Positions 25,108-33,431 of a stretch of DNA of 33,647 bases are shown in pieces. Position 1 is the stretch's first letter; every line of letters starts with the position of its first letter. Origin of the DNA: Candidatus Ectomicrobium neotermitis (GTDB lineage: Bacteria; Elusimicrobiota; Endomicrobiia; Endomicrobiales; Endomicrobiaceae); assembly GCA_031283745.1 (NCBI GenBank), contig JAITBH010000119.1:1-33647 (forward strand), in the 5' to 3' direction. Under the pieces are notes generated by a model. The model had not been told where the DNA came from, searched no databases, and saw only the letters and a list, made by a program, of their open reading frames with translations. The translations under genes were made by a program, and so were the position numbers.

Positions 25108-27360
25108 ATGACAAACCAGATATTAACAGTAGGAGGTATGACCTGTGCAGCTTGCTCTCAAAGGATAGAACGTGTTGTAAAAAAGCAGGCAGGCATAAAA
25201 CAGGCAGCCGTAAATTTGGCAAGTGAGAAACTTCTTGTGGAGTTTGACGAGCAGGTTATTTCTTTAGACGCAATAAAGAGCGCCGTGATAAAAATTGGAT
25301 ACACGATTATTGAAAAGTCTGAGGATTCTTTGGCTGATGAGAGGATAAGGAAACAAAAAGAAATTAAGACCCTTTGGACAAAATTTATTGTTACGGCAAT
25401 TTTTGCAATCCCGCTTTTATACATAGCTATGGTTCCGATGTTGATGTTAGATTGGCTCCACCTGCCTTTTCCTTCCTTCATTTCTCCGATGGAACACCCG
25501 CTTGCTTATGCAATAGCCGAGCTGCTTTTTGTCATACCAATAGTTGGTGTGGGCTATAAATTTTACACGGTAGGCTATAAGCTTTTGATAGCAAGGAGTC
25601 CGAATATGGATTCGCTCATCGCTTTAGGCACTTCCGCTGCTGTCCTTTATAGCGTCTATAACACTATAAACATCGCAATGGGGGATATTGAGGCGGTAGA
25701 TTCTCTTTATTTTGAAAGTGCGGGGGTTATCATTTGTTTGATTTTGCTTGGCAAGTCTCTGGAAGCACTTTCAAAGGGGAGAATGAACGATGCGATAAGA
25801 AAGCTCATGGGGCTTGCCCCAAAAACTGCAATCGTTTTTAGAGATTCCCAAGAAATAGAGGTCTCGATAAAAGATGTTTTAGTAGACGATATTGTTGTGG
25901 TTAAACCGGGCATGAAAATTCCTGTAGACGGAGAAATTGTCGAAGGTCAAACAGCCATAGACGAGTCGATGTTGACGGGAGAAAGTTTGCCTGTAGACAA
26001 AAAAGCGGGGGACAAGGTTTTTGGAGGGTCGATAAATGCCAATGGATACATAAAGTTCCGTGCTCAAAAAATTGGCTCAGCCACTGTGCTTGCCCAAATA
26101 ATCAAGCTTGTTGAGGAAGCACAAGGCTCAAAAGCCCCGATAGCTAAACTTGCCGACATCATTTCGGGCTATTTTGTCCCCATCGTTTGCTGTATCGCTT
26201 TGTTTTCAGGAGCGGCTTGGTATATCGCTGACAGGGATCTCAGCTTTTCGCTGACAATTTTTATATCCATTTTGGTTATTGCTTGCCCTTGTGCTTTGGG
26301 CTTAGCGACCCCTACCGCCATTATGGCTGCCTCGGGCAGAGGTGCTCAGCTGGGTATCTTGATAAAGGGCGGGGAAGCACTTGAGATGGCTCATAAAATC
26401 AATATCGCTGTATTCGATAAAACAGGAACCATCACTGAGGGCAAACCATCTTTAACCGATATAATTTGCGTCCCTCAAATATCCCGTCAATACCTTTTGC
26501 AAATGGCTGCATCAGCTGAAAAAGTTTCCCAACACCCTCTTGGCGAGGCAATCGTGGCAGCTGCCGCAAAAGAAAATATCGAGCTTTTTAATGTTGAAAG
26601 TTTTGAGTCGCTAAATGGGCTTGGCATAAAAGTTCGGATAAACTCAACGGATGTTTTTGTGGGCAATCGTAAGTTTATGGACGAGCTAAATGTGGACTTA
26701 AAGGATATGCAGGAGGCAGTAGATAGGTTGGCTACAGAAGGGAAAACTCCAATGTTTGCATCATTTAATAAAGAGCTTGCTGGGATAATTGCTGTTGCCG
26801 ACACAATAAAAAAGAGTGCCGCTGAGGCAGTAAAAAAGCTCAGCAAAATGGGAATTGAATCCGTGATGCTTACGGGAGACAATAAAAAAACCGCTGCAGC
26901 CATTGCGGCTCAAGCGGGTATCAATAAAGTGTTAGCTGAGATAATGCCTCAGGACAAATCTAATGAGATAAAAAAGTTGCAAAAAGAGGGCTACAAAACC
27001 GCTATGGTTGGAGACGGAATAAATGACGCGCCCGCACTTGCTCAAGCAGACATCGGAATTGCCATCGGCACGGGGACAGACATTGCTATGGAAACTGCAG
27101 ATATTGTGCTGATGAAAGGCGACCTGCGGGATGTTCCGATCGCAATAGAGCTAAGCAAAAAGATGATTCGCAATATAAAGCAAAACTTGTGCTGGGCTTT
27201 TGGATACAACATCGTCGGAATTCCTATTGCAGCAGGAGTTTTATACTTGTTTGGAGGGCCTTTGCTAAACCCTATCTTTGCCGCCGCTGCCATGAGTTTA
27301 AGCTCTGTGTCAGTTTTAACGAATGCTTTGAGGTTAAAGAGATTTAAGGGCAGCAAATGA
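25108..27360 (+). CDS. copA: Cu(I)-exporting P1B-type ATPase
   Basis: CopA pumps Cu(I) from the cytoplasm. The 750-residue protein has one N-terminal HMA domain (MTCAAC, C13/C16), the actuator TGES motif ([12 protein letters not shown]) and the transmembrane metal site CPC ([14 protein letters not shown]). Downstream are the phosphorylation site DKTGTITEG, the nucleotide-binding HPLGEA, and the hinge [12 protein letters not shown]. It ends with YN and MSLSS motifs that mark the Cu(I) subclass. GGAAAC is the upstream ribosome site. Its stop overlaps the next gene by 4 nt. Usually such pumps have two or one HMA; one is common. Confidence 0.96.
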   Translation: MTNQILTVGGMTCAACSQRIERVVKKQAGIKQAAVNLASEKLLVEFDEQVISLDAIKSAVIKIGYTIIEKSEDSLADERIRKQKEIKTLWTKFIVTAIFAIPLLYIAMVPMLMLDWLHLPFPSFISPMEHPLAYAIAELLFVIPIVGVGYKFYTVGYKLLIARSPNMDSLIALGTSAAVLYSVYNTINIAMGDIEAVDSLYFESAGVIICLILLGKSLEALSKGRMNDAIRKLMGLAPKTAIVFRDSQEIEVSIKDVLVDDIVVVKPGMKIPVDGEIVEGQTAIDESMLTGESLPVDKKAGDKVFGGSINANGYIKFRAQKIGSATVLAQIIKLVEEAQGSKAPIAKLADIISGYFVPIVCCIALFSGAAWYIADRDLSFSLTIFISILVIACPCALGLATPTAIMAASGRGAQLGILIKGGEALEMAHKINIAVFDKTGTITEGKPSLTDIICVPQISRQYLLQMAASAEKVSQHPLGEAIVAAAAKENIELFNVESFESLNGLGIKVRINSTDVFVGNRKFMDELNVDLKDMQEAVDRLATEGKTPMFASFNKELAGIIAVADTIKKSAAEAVKKLSKMGIESVMLTGDNKKTAAAIAAQAGINKVLAEIMPQDKSNEIKKLQKEGYKTAMVGDGINDAPALAQADIGIAIGTGTDIAMETADIVLMKGDLRDVPIAIELSKKMIRNIKQNLCWAFGYNIVGIPIAAGVLYLFGGPLLNPIFAAAAMSLSSVSVLTNALRLKRFKGSK

Positions 27361-28049
27361 AGGATGTGATCTCAATTGATTTCATTAAAACCCCGACAGC
27401 CGACATAAAAAATCTTGCGGAACTAAAAAGGTATTGGGCAAAGATCAAAAATTTACTTGTGCAAAGGGAGCAGCATTTTGACAATGTCTGGAAAAACTCA
27501 AATGAAAAACAAATTTTTGCCGAACTTGCCTTCTGTCTTTTTACCCCTCAAAGCAAAGCAGTGTCATGCTGGGCGGTAGTTTTAGAGTTAGCACGTCAAA
27601 AAATGCTGTTTAGCTCATCGGCAGAGACAATTTCAGCAACAATTAAAAATGTCAGATTTCACCGCAACAAAGCAGCTTATCTCATCAAAGCAAGAGAGCT
27701 GTTTAGCGATAGCGGAAAGATAAAAATCAAAAGCCGACTGTCTGCTTTTAGCGATATTTACGAGCTTAGGGCTTGGCTGATAAAGAATGTTAAAGGAATT
27801 GGTTATAAAGAAGCGGGCCATTTTTTAAGAAATATCGGGCTTGGCAAAGATTTAGCGATACTTGACAGGCATATACTCAAAAACCTTGTGTTTTTTGGAG
27901 CCATAGACCAAATTCCCAAAAACCTTTCACCAAAAGAGTATGAAAAGATAGAAAAAAAGATGTTGGGTTTTGCCGCCGCGGCAAAAATCCCGATGTCCCA
28001 TATGGATATGATTTTATGGTGCAAAGAAAGCGGAGGAATTTTTAAGTAG
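27357..28049 (+). CDS. ogg: Ogg2-type N-glycosylase/DNA lyase
   Basis: The 230-residue protein fits the compact Ogg2 branch of the HhH-GPD superfamily, which removes 8-oxoguanine and nicks the abasic site. Seen are the helical core ([17 protein letters not shown]), [16 protein letters not shown], the helix-hairpin-helix with catalytic Lys in [16 protein letters not shown], the catalytic Asp in AILDRHIL and the C-terminal GGIFK tail. Ogg2 is mainly archaeal with scattered bacteria such as Thermotoga. The start overlaps the copA stop (ATGA), so it is co-translated with the copper pump, which is compatible with repair of metal-driven oxidative damage; that link is inference. Confidence 0.87.
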   Translation: MKDVISIDFIKTPTADIKNLAELKRYWAKIKNLLVQREQHFDNVWKNSNEKQIFAELAFCLFTPQSKAVSCWAVVLELARQKMLFSSSAETISATIKNVRFHRNKAAYLIKARELFSDSGKIKIKSRLSAFSDIYELRAWLIKNVKGIGYKEAGHFLRNIGLGKDLAILDRHILKNLVFFGAIDQIPKNLSPKEYEKIEKKMLGFAAAAKIPMSHMDMILWCKESGGIFK

Positions 28050-28071
28050 AGCAATGTTTAGACGATAGCCT

Positions 28072-28102
28072 TTGTTAATATCGATGATCTTTTTTGTATA
28101 AT
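28072..28102 (+). promoter_or_regulatory. Candidate glnA promoter
   Basis: TATAAT at 28097-28102 is a perfect -10 element. The best -35 is TTGTTA at 28072-28077 with a 19-bp spacer, longer than ideal, so an activator may help. Transcription would start near 28107-28110, giving a leader of about 130 nt before the glnA ATG. No sigma-54 element was seen. Confidence 0.6.
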
Positions 28103-28106
28103 CGGC

Positions 28107-28183
28107 ACAGCTTAACAACACCAACTATTCTTTGAGCAAAGGCGCTCATTAAAGACAAAATCTTTGATGAGCGTCTTTTTTTT
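28107..28183 (+). promoter_or_regulatory. glnA leader: alternative hairpins, candidate ANTAR-controlled attenuator
   Basis: The leader can fold in exclusive ways. Segment GCTTAA (28110-28115) can pair with TTGAGC (28132-28137). TGAGC (28133-28137) can instead pair with GCTCA (28144-28148), leaving the hexaloop AAAGGC with A at position 1 and G at position 4, the ANTAR recognition pattern. That same GCTCA is the 5' arm of the downstream terminator, so the hexaloop hairpin and the terminator cannot coexist. The usual second upstream A1/G4 hexaloop hairpin was not found. The ANTAR gene lies immediately after glnA. Confidence 0.55.
28141..28183 (+). terminator. Intrinsic terminator inside the glnA leader
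   Basis: Fifteen contiguous pairs (28141-28155 with 28161-28175, two G-T) around the loop CAAAA are followed by eight T's (28176-28183). It lies between the glnA promoter and the glnA start, not after a gene, so it acts as an attenuator rather than an end-of-operon terminator. Confidence 0.88.
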
Positions 28184-28191
28184 ACATATTA

Positions 28192-28220
28192 CAGGTTCAA
28201 AAAAGTTCATATGAAACCTG
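28192..28220 (+). promoter_or_regulatory. Second leader hairpin just before the glnA ribosome site
   Basis: CAGGTTCA (28192-28199) pairs with TGAAACCTG (28212-28220) with one bulged A and a 12-nt loop; AAGGAG (28226-28231) follows 5 nt later. It could modulate translation or simply protect the message. It includes a spurious in-frame ATG at 28211. Confidence 0.45.
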
Positions 28221-28237
28221 ATAAAAAGGAGAGAAAA

Positions 28238-29572
28238 ATGAGTTACACAAAAGAACAAATTGTCCAGTTAGTTAAGGACAACGACGTAAAATTCATCAGA
28301 TTGCAGTTTACCGACATAGTCGGAACATTGAAGAATGTCGCCGTAACAGCAAGCCAGATTGAAAAAGCACTTAGCAACAAATGTATGTTTGACGGCTCGT
28401 CAATTGAGGGTTTTGTCCGCATCGAAGAGAGCGATATGTATCTCTATCCCGACTTAGATACATTCACAATTTTCCCTTGGAGGCCCCAGGAAGGCAAAGT
28501 TGCAAGACTTATTTGCGACATTTATACCCCAGACGGAAAACCTTTTGAGGGCTGTCCGCGCAATGCTCTAAAGAAAGTTATCAAGAGTGCTGCGGATTTG
28601 GGATTTTCATTAAATGTTGGACCCGAGTGCGAATTTTTCTTGTTCTTGCTTGACGATAATGGCAACCCGACAACCATCACTCACGATGATGCGGGATATT
28701 TTGACTTAGCACCCGTCGATATGGGCGAAAATGCAAGAAGAGATATTTGTTTGACGCTTGAAAGTATGGGCTTTGAAATAGAAGCTTCTCACCATGAGGT
28801 AGCACAGGGTCAGCACGAAATCGATTTTAAGTATAGCGACGCGCTAAGAACTGCCGACAATATCAACACTTTCAAGATGGTTGTAAAAATCATTGCTAAA
28901 AAGCACGGCTTGCACGCCACATTTATGCCAAAGCCTATAGCGGGGATAAATGGGTCAGGTATGCACACCAATATGTCTTTGTTTGACATTAAAGCGGGCA
29001 AAAATGCTTTTGATGATCCAAATGGCGAATACGGTATTTCTGAAACTGCATTCCATTATATTGGCGGATTGATAAAGAATATGAGGTCAATTGCTGCCGT
29101 AACAAATCCGACTGTCAATTCCTATAAAAGGTTAGTGCCGGGATATGAGGCGCCTGTGTATATCGCATGGTCTCCTCGTAACCGCAGCCCGCTTATAAGA
29201 ATTCCAGCAGCCAGAGGATCAAGCACAAGAACTGAACTCCGTTGCCCCGATCCTTCAGCAAATCCTTATTTGGCTTTAGCTGCATGTTTGTCGGCGGGTC
29301 TTGAAGGCATCAAAAACAAAATAAAGCCGCCGAAAGCTGTAGATCAGAATTTGTTCAAGATGTCTGCTGAGCAAAAGAAGGCGCTTGGAATAGGCGACTT
29401 GCCCGGAACTTTAAACGAAGCTCTGACAGAATTTCAAAACAGTGCTTTGATGAAAGCGACTTTTGGAACCCATGTTTTTGAACGTTATCTTGAGGCAAAA
29501 TATAAGGAATGGAATTCTTATAAAGCCACAGTTCATCAGTGGGAGCTTGACCAGTATTTGTCATTGTATTGA
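28238..29572 (+). CDS. glnA: Glutamine synthetase type I (GSI-alpha-like)
   Basis: GlnA makes glutamine from glutamate, ammonia and ATP, the main entry of nitrogen. The product from ATG 28238 is 444 residues ([20 protein letters not shown]), the short GSI-alpha length. Motifs seen: [77 protein letters not shown] and the glutamate-binding R in [11 protein letters not shown]. The adenylylation tyrosine region of GSI-beta enzymes is not apparent, so control by feedback and RNA leader is more likely. AAGGAGAG lies 5 nt before this ATG; the in-frame ATG at 28211 lies in the leader hairpin and is rejected. Confidence 0.97.
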   Translation: MSYTKEQIVQLVKDNDVKFIRLQFTDIVGTLKNVAVTASQIEKALSNKCMFDGSSIEGFVRIEESDMYLYPDLDTFTIFPWRPQEGKVARLICDIYTPDGKPFEGCPRNALKKVIKSAADLGFSLNVGPECEFFLFLLDDNGNPTTITHDDAGYFDLAPVDMGENARRDICLTLESMGFEIEASHHEVAQGQHEIDFKYSDALRTADNINTFKMVVKIIAKKHGLHATFMPKPIAGINGSGMHTNMSLFDIKAGKNAFDDPNGEYGISETAFHYIGGLIKNMRSIAAVTNPTVNSYKRLVPGYEAPVYIAWSPRNRSPLIRIPAARGSSTRTELRCPDPSANPYLALAACLSAGLEGIKNKIKPPKAVDQNLFKMSAEQKKALGIGDLPGTLNEALTEFQNSALMKATFGTHVFERYLEAKYKEWNSYKATVHQWELDQYLSLY

Positions 29573-29583
29573 TTGATTTTTAT

Positions 29584-29627
29584 CCGCCTCTCTTTGCAAA
29601 AAGCGGGGAGGGGCGGAAAAATTTTTT
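29584..29627 (+). terminator. Terminator-like hairpin between glnA and the ANTAR gene
   Basis: Fourteen contiguous pairs (29584-29597 with 29603-29616, four or so of them G-T; CCGCC/GGCGG base) close an AAAAA loop and are followed by AAAAA and TTTTTT (29622-29627). The T-run starts 5 nt after the stem, so it may be a leaky terminator that lets a fraction of glnA transcripts reach the ANTAR gene, or an mRNA-stabilising 3' hairpin. Confidence 0.7.
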
Positions 29628-29639
29628 CAAGGAGAGAAA

Positions 29640-30224
29640 ATGTCGAAAGGAAAAATTATCTTAGCAGCGTCTAAAGAAATGGCAGCCTCATTAAAAAAGA
29701 AAATTGAGCCGATAAGTTTTCTGTTGCTTGACTGGTCATTTTCAGGAAATGAAACGATAAGAAAAACAACAACGCTTTTTCCCGACTTAGTTATTAGCGA
29801 TTACAGTTTGTCTGATATGACGGGCTTAGAACTTGCAAGATCAATAGAGGATCTGCGGATATGTCCCGTGATAATTCTTGCCTCACCAGAACAGACCGAA
29901 TACATTAACGACCTCAAAACCTCCAGCCTTGATATTTTCTGCGTTTCAAAACCAATAAATCCAATTGTCTTAAACCACACAATATCGCTCGCCATAAAAC
30001 TCACAAAAAGAATCCACGAATACGAGTATCAGATTAACAATCTCAAAAAGCAGCTTGACGACAGAAAAATTATCGAGAAAGCCAAAGGGATCCTTATGAA
30101 AAAGTTTAATCTGAGCGAAGAAGAGGCTTATAAAGAGATGAGATCAAAGTCTATGAACTCGTCAAAACCCATCGAAGAAATAGCAAAAACCATAATTGAT
30201 ATGTTCAAACTTTTCTCAAGTTAA
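29640..30224 (+). CDS. ANTAR-domain RNA-binding antiterminator with degenerate receiver
   Basis: The 194-residue protein has an N-terminal receiver-like domain with phospho-acceptor candidate D54 (LVISDYSLSDMTGLEL) and conserved K104 (FCVSKPINP). It lacks the acidic pair normally near residue 10 (the sequence there is KIILAASKE), so phosphorylation may be weak or absent. A coiled linker (HEYEYQINNLKKQLDDRK) leads to the ANTAR domain at 138-190, with the signature IIEKAKGILMKKFNLSEEEAYKEMRSKSM. ANTAR domains bind hexaloop RNA hairpins and block termination. The glnA leader just upstream contains such a loop. The gene has AAGGAGAG before the ATG and a 15-nt gap to the next gene. Confidence 0.85.
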   Translation: MSKGKIILAASKEMAASLKKKIEPISFLLLDWSFSGNETIRKTTTLFPDLVISDYSLSDMTGLELARSIEDLRICPVIILASPEQTEYINDLKTSSLDIFCVSKPINPIVLNHTISLAIKLTKRIHEYEYQINNLKKQLDDRKIIEKAKGILMKKFNLSEEEAYKEMRSKSMNSSKPIEEIAKTIIDMFKLFSS

Positions 30225-30245
30225 ATTCAAAAAAGCGGGGTGCAT

Positions 30246-31607
30246 ATGGTTTCCTTAAAAAATCAAACAATTCCAGTCGATGCCGAAAAGATAGTGTTCC
30301 CGGGCCGCAGTCTGTGCAGATGTGAAGATGGGATAGCTTTGTTTACCGAAGGTTTGCTTGCAGGGGAGAAAGCAAAAGTTTTGGTGATAAAAGATAAAAA
30401 AAGTTTCAGGGAAGGAATTGTTAAAGAAATAACTAAAAGCTCAGATGAAAGAATTGAACCTGCCTGCCCTCTGTTTGGCAAATGCGGAGGATGTTCTTTT
30501 CAAAACACAAGCTATGCAAATCAAGCAAAACTCAAATATGAATATGTCTCTGAAGTCCTGCAAAACGTAGGCACACCGATAAAACCACTTTTAGAAAGCC
30601 CGCAAATTTGGCGATACAGAAACAAAATGGAGTTTAGTTTCTTTGAAAATGAGGGCAAGGTTGATATTGGGCTGCACCGCAAAGGGAGTTTTGACAGGTA
30701 TGTTTCGATAAATGACTGCCTGATAAGCGGGGAGCTTTTTTCAAAGGCAGTTAATGCGGTTAGAGATTATGCAAACCAAAAAGGGTTGAGTGCTTATAAC
30801 AATAAAACCCATGAAGGATTTTTGAGGCATTTAGTTTTACGGCAAGCACAAAACAACAATCAGTTTCTTATAAACATATCCACCGCACCAAGTTTGCCCG
30901 CCTATGACGATGTTGAGGGGATAATGAACGGGCTTGCCGATTGCCTAAAAGGTTTTGCGGACGGCATTTGCTGGACAAAAAACGGCAAAAAAGGCGATGC
31001 GGTTTCTAATGACGACATTTCCATTCTTTACGGTAAAGACGAGATCAGAGAAAAATTAAATATCGATGGGAAAGATTATTTTTTCAAAATATCTCCCGCC
31101 TCTTTTTTTCAAACTAACTCCAAAGGAACCGAGCTTCTTTACAATAGTGCATTGACATTGCTATCACCTAAGCAAAGCGATGTCTTGCTTGATTTATATT
31201 GCGGCACCGGCACAATATCCATATCGATGTCGCCTAAAGTAAAAAAAGTTATCGGTGTTGAAATAAGCCATCAGGCAGTAGACGATGCAAATGGGAATGC
31301 TGCTATAAACTCAATTTCTAACATTGATTTTGTCAGTGCATCAGCCCAAGATTGGGTGAAAGGCTTCAAGGAAAAGTTTGATGATGTTGTCCTCGACCCG
31401 CCCCGAGCAGGCTTAACAAATGAGGTAATAAGGTTTTTATTAACAACCCTTCCCGCCCAAATTCTCTATATTTCATGCAATCCATCAACTCTCTCAAGGG
31501 ACTTAATTTTGCTCAAAGATAGCTATGAAATAGAGACAATTATCCCAATCGATATGTTTCCTCAAACCTATCACATAGAAACCATCACCCTTTTAAAAAT
31601 CCGCTAA
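30246..31607 (+). CDS. rlmD: 23S rRNA (uracil-1939-C5)-methyltransferase
   Basis: RlmD/RumA methylates U1939 of 23S rRNA with S-adenosylmethionine. The 453-residue protein starts with a TRAM RNA-binding domain (PVDAEKIVFPGRSLCRCEDGIALFTEGLL). A 4Fe-4S site follows, formed by cysteines in CPLFGKCGGC and one near residue 158 (INDC), then the methyltransferase with DLYCGTGTISISM, VLDPPRAGL and the catalytic Cys in YISCNPSTLSRDL. A GTG at 30240 (MHMVSLK) is an alternative start; neither start has a textbook ribosome site (GCGGGGTG is nearest). Paralogues act on tRNA or other 23S sites (RlmCD, TrmA), so the exact target is less sure than the family. Confidence 0.88.
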   Translation: MVSLKNQTIPVDAEKIVFPGRSLCRCEDGIALFTEGLLAGEKAKVLVIKDKKSFREGIVKEITKSSDERIEPACPLFGKCGGCSFQNTSYANQAKLKYEYVSEVLQNVGTPIKPLLESPQIWRYRNKMEFSFFENEGKVDIGLHRKGSFDRYVSINDCLISGELFSKAVNAVRDYANQKGLSAYNNKTHEGFLRHLVLRQAQNNNQFLINISTAPSLPAYDDVEGIMNGLADCLKGFADGICWTKNGKKGDAVSNDDISILYGKDEIREKLNIDGKDYFFKISPASFFQTNSKGTELLYNSALTLLSPKQSDVLLDLYCGTGTISISMSPKVKKVIGVEISHQAVDDANGNAAINSISNIDFVSASAQDWVKGFKEKFDDVVLDPPRAGLTNEVIRFLLTTLPAQILYISCNPSTLSRDLILLKDSYEIETIIPIDMFPQTYHIETITLLKIR

Positions 31608-31710
31608 AAACCTGTTTGGAAAGTTCTCTCTTTTTAAGTAGTATTCAAATTCAAAAAGCTGTTTGAGATAGTATATGAACAGCAAACAAAACAGCAAAAA
31701 GGAGGAAATT

Positions 31711-31953
31711 ATGCCAGCTGAAATCAAGTATGAAATTATCAAGAAAATTGGTGTCCTTTCTGAAACAAAAAGTGGGTGGAGAAAGGAAGTTAATGTTATT
31801 AAGTGGTTTGGTAACAACAGGGAAAATGAACCAAAGTTTGATATTCGCGACTGGGCTCCCGACGGATTGAAAATGGGAAAAGGTATCACTCTAAACAAAA
31901 ATGAGGCAGCTAAGCTTGCAGAAATGTTGATCAAAGCAAAAGAGGAACTTTAA
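31711..31953 (+). CDS. YdbC/PC4-like single-stranded-nucleic-acid-binding protein
   Basis: The 80-residue protein (MPAEIKYEIIKKIGVLSETK at the ATG 31711, after AAAGGAGG) matches the YdbC family: a KKIGVLSE strand start, a WRKEVNVIKWFG segment, PKFDIRDWAPDGLKMGKGITL, and a C-terminal helix rich in Glu/Lys. YdbC resembles the eukaryotic coactivator PC4 and binds single-stranded DNA or RNA; its bacterial role is unsettled. The frame is open upstream to 31675, but those 12 residues have no family match. The upstream gap carries an inverted repeat GCTGTT...AACAGC (31658-31683). Confidence 0.83.
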   Translation: MPAEIKYEIIKKIGVLSETKSGWRKEVNVIKWFGNNRENEPKFDIRDWAPDGLKMGKGITLNKNEAAKLAEMLIKAKEEL

Positions 31954-31992
31954 GCCGCCGTGATAAATGCAAAACTAAAAAAGGGAGGAAGA

Positions 31993-32397
31993 ATGAAAAA
32001 AAATTTATTAGTCTTGTTCTTGTTAGCATTTGCAGTGTCAGGGGTGTCAGAGGTTTTTGCGGCAGGTTTAGTTGAGGCAGCTACTGTAACGGAGCAGTTT
32101 CATTTGAGGGCAGATAAAACTCCGCTTGTCCGCAAAGCCATAGTTAAGGCGTGCGAAAAAAGAGGGTGGGTTGTGTCTAAAGAGACAGACAATGAAATTG
32201 AGGCAATTTTGCAAAAACGTAGCTATTCTTTGACTGTGAGCATAAGCTATAGCAATGACGGATATTCGATAGCTTATAAAGACAGCACGGGCTTAAAGTA
32301 TGACCCTGAGAAAAATCGGATCCATTCAAGCTATGCAAGATGGCTAAAAAACCTCAACATAGACATAAATGCCGACATAAACCTTCTCAACGGTTAG
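31993..32397 (+). CDS. Secreted small protein, uncharacterised family
   Basis: From the ATG at 31993 (after GGGAGGAAG) the product is 134 residues with a clear signal peptide (MKKNLLVLFLLAFAVSGVS, likely cleaved after EVFA). The mature part resembles a common proteobacterial periplasmic family: PLVRKAIVKACEKRGWVVS (a helix), EIEAILQKRSYSLTVSISYSNDGYSIAYKDSTGL (strands) and IHSSYARWLKNLNIDINADI (a helix). No catalytic residue is apparent. The frame is open upstream to 31960, but that would mask the signal peptide. It lies 16 nt before the ApeP-like gene and may belong with it or with ydbC. Confidence 0.72.
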   Translation: MKKNLLVLFLLAFAVSGVSEVFAAGLVEAATVTEQFHLRADKTPLVRKAIVKACEKRGWVVSKETDNEIEAILQKRSYSLTVSISYSNDGYSIAYKDSTGLKYDPEKNRIHSSYARWLKNLNIDINADINLLNG

Positions 32398-32413
32398 CTT
32401 TGGATACATTTTG

Positions 32414-32845
32414 ATGAAAAATTGTAAGGATTTTGATCTAAGTAAAAATATGATTCACCGTTCTCCGATGTTGATGGTCGACAAGATTTTAGAGGAGAGC
32501 GAGTTAAACGGAAAAACTTTTTTTAAGGTTACAGATGACTGTATTTTTCTTACTTTTGACGGTGTTCTACAAAGAGCGGCTATGATAGAAATAGCCGCTC
32601 AATCTTTTGCCGCAATTGACATCTTCCACAAGAGGCAAAAAAATCTTGAACCTAAAAAAGGTTTTGTTGTTAGCGTCCGAGACTTTAAGTTTTTTTGTGA
32701 TGCAAAGATTGATGACGAGATTGTCTGCGAGCTTAAAAAAGTTGATGAGTTGGGTCTTATACACATTGCAGTTGCAAGGCTGATAGACAATAAAAACGGC
32801 AGGTTGTTTGCCGACGGAGAATTTAGAATTTATGAACTTCCTTAA
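32414..32845 (+). CDS. apeP: ApeP/FabZ-like 3-hydroxyacyl-ACP dehydratase (hotdog fold)
   Basis: The 143-residue protein (from ATG 32414; a TTG at 32411 adds one Met) fits the ApeP-like branch of the thioesterase/dehydratase hotdog superfamily: IHRSPMLMVDKILE with H15, FDGVLQRAAMIEIAAQSFAA with E59, and a beta-rich C-terminal half ending FADGEFRIYEL. Such enzymes dehydrate 3-hydroxyacyl-ACP intermediates during aryl polyene or related polyene/fatty-acid assembly. The ribosome site is weak. It overlaps the LolA-like gene by 14 nt, and that gene overlaps an MMPL exporter gene, reproducing the neighbourhood of aryl polyene clusters. A generic FabZ paralogue cannot be excluded. Confidence 0.72.
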   Translation: MKNCKDFDLSKNMIHRSPMLMVDKILEESELNGKTFFKVTDDCIFLTFDGVLQRAAMIEIAAQSFAAIDIFHKRQKNLEPKKGFVVSVRDFKFFCDAKIDDEIVCELKKVDELGLIHIAVARLIDNKNGRLFADGEFRIYELP

Positions 32846-33431
32846 AAAAACCCTTCTCTTTATTTCCTTCATATTTATCCCGCCTCTTTGTTTTTCCCAG
32901 GACTACAATCCAAGCAAGATAGCTGAGGTTGAAACGATAGAAAGCACTTTTAGGCAAGAGATCTCGTATACATTTTCCACTGCTCCTTTTGTCTGCGGCG
33001 GGAAAATGGTTTTTCAAAAACCCGACAAAATAAGATGGGAGTATTTGTATCCCGACACTGCTAAAAGCGGGTTCCTCTTTGAAAAAGACAAATTCATTTA
33101 TTGGAAAACTAACGCTAAAGGCGAAAAAGCAATTGCGGATTTATCAAAGAGAAGGTTTGCAAAAAACATATTTTTTGCCATCAGCAGTTTCCTTAATATG
33201 GATATGCCCGCTTTAGAAACAATTTATGACATCGAGCTTCTAAACAATATGATGGTTTTTTATTCAAAACAAAAAGCTGGGAGGATAGAGAGGATTGAGG
33301 TTTATTTCAAGAAAGATATTCCTGCTGTTAGCCAAATAATTATTTTTCACAAAAACGGAGACAAAACAACCATTTCTTTTGATGATGTAAAAATTAACGA
33401 GGTCTTGCCGGAAAATGCTTTCAATATTTAA
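32832..33431 (+). CDS. LolA-like outer-membrane lipoprotein/lipid carrier
   Basis: The ATG at 32832, inside the end of the previous gene, gives 199 residues with a signal peptide (MNFLKKTLLFISFIFIPPLC). The mature protein has a LolA fold-type pattern: VETIESTFRQEISYTFSTAPF, a GKMVFQKPDKIRWEYLYP strand pair (typical of LolA), FEKDKFIYW, and a C-terminal GDKTTISFDDVKINEVLPENAF. Canonical LolA moves lipoproteins to the outer membrane. Stand-alone LolA-like carriers encoded beside MMPL exporters in polyene clusters are proposed to carry the product or a lipid across the periplasm. It overlaps the exporter start by 17 nt. An upstream extended start at 32808 would hide the signal and is rejected. 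Confidence 0.78.
   Translation: MNFLKKTLLFISFIFIPPLCFSQDYNPSKIAEVETIESTFRQEISYTFSTAPFVCGGKMVFQKPDKIRWEYLYPDTAKSGFLFEKDKFIYWKTNAKGEKAIADLSKRRFAKNIFFAISSFLNMDMPALETIYDIELLNNMMVFYSKQKAGRIERIEVYFKKDIPAVSQIIIFHKNGDKTTISFDDVKINEVLPENAFNI

Noticed and set aside
28211-28237. Upstream in-frame ATG for glnA
   Set aside because: It lies in a leader hairpin with no ribosome site; ATG 28238 has AAGGAGAG at the right distance and matches the family start.
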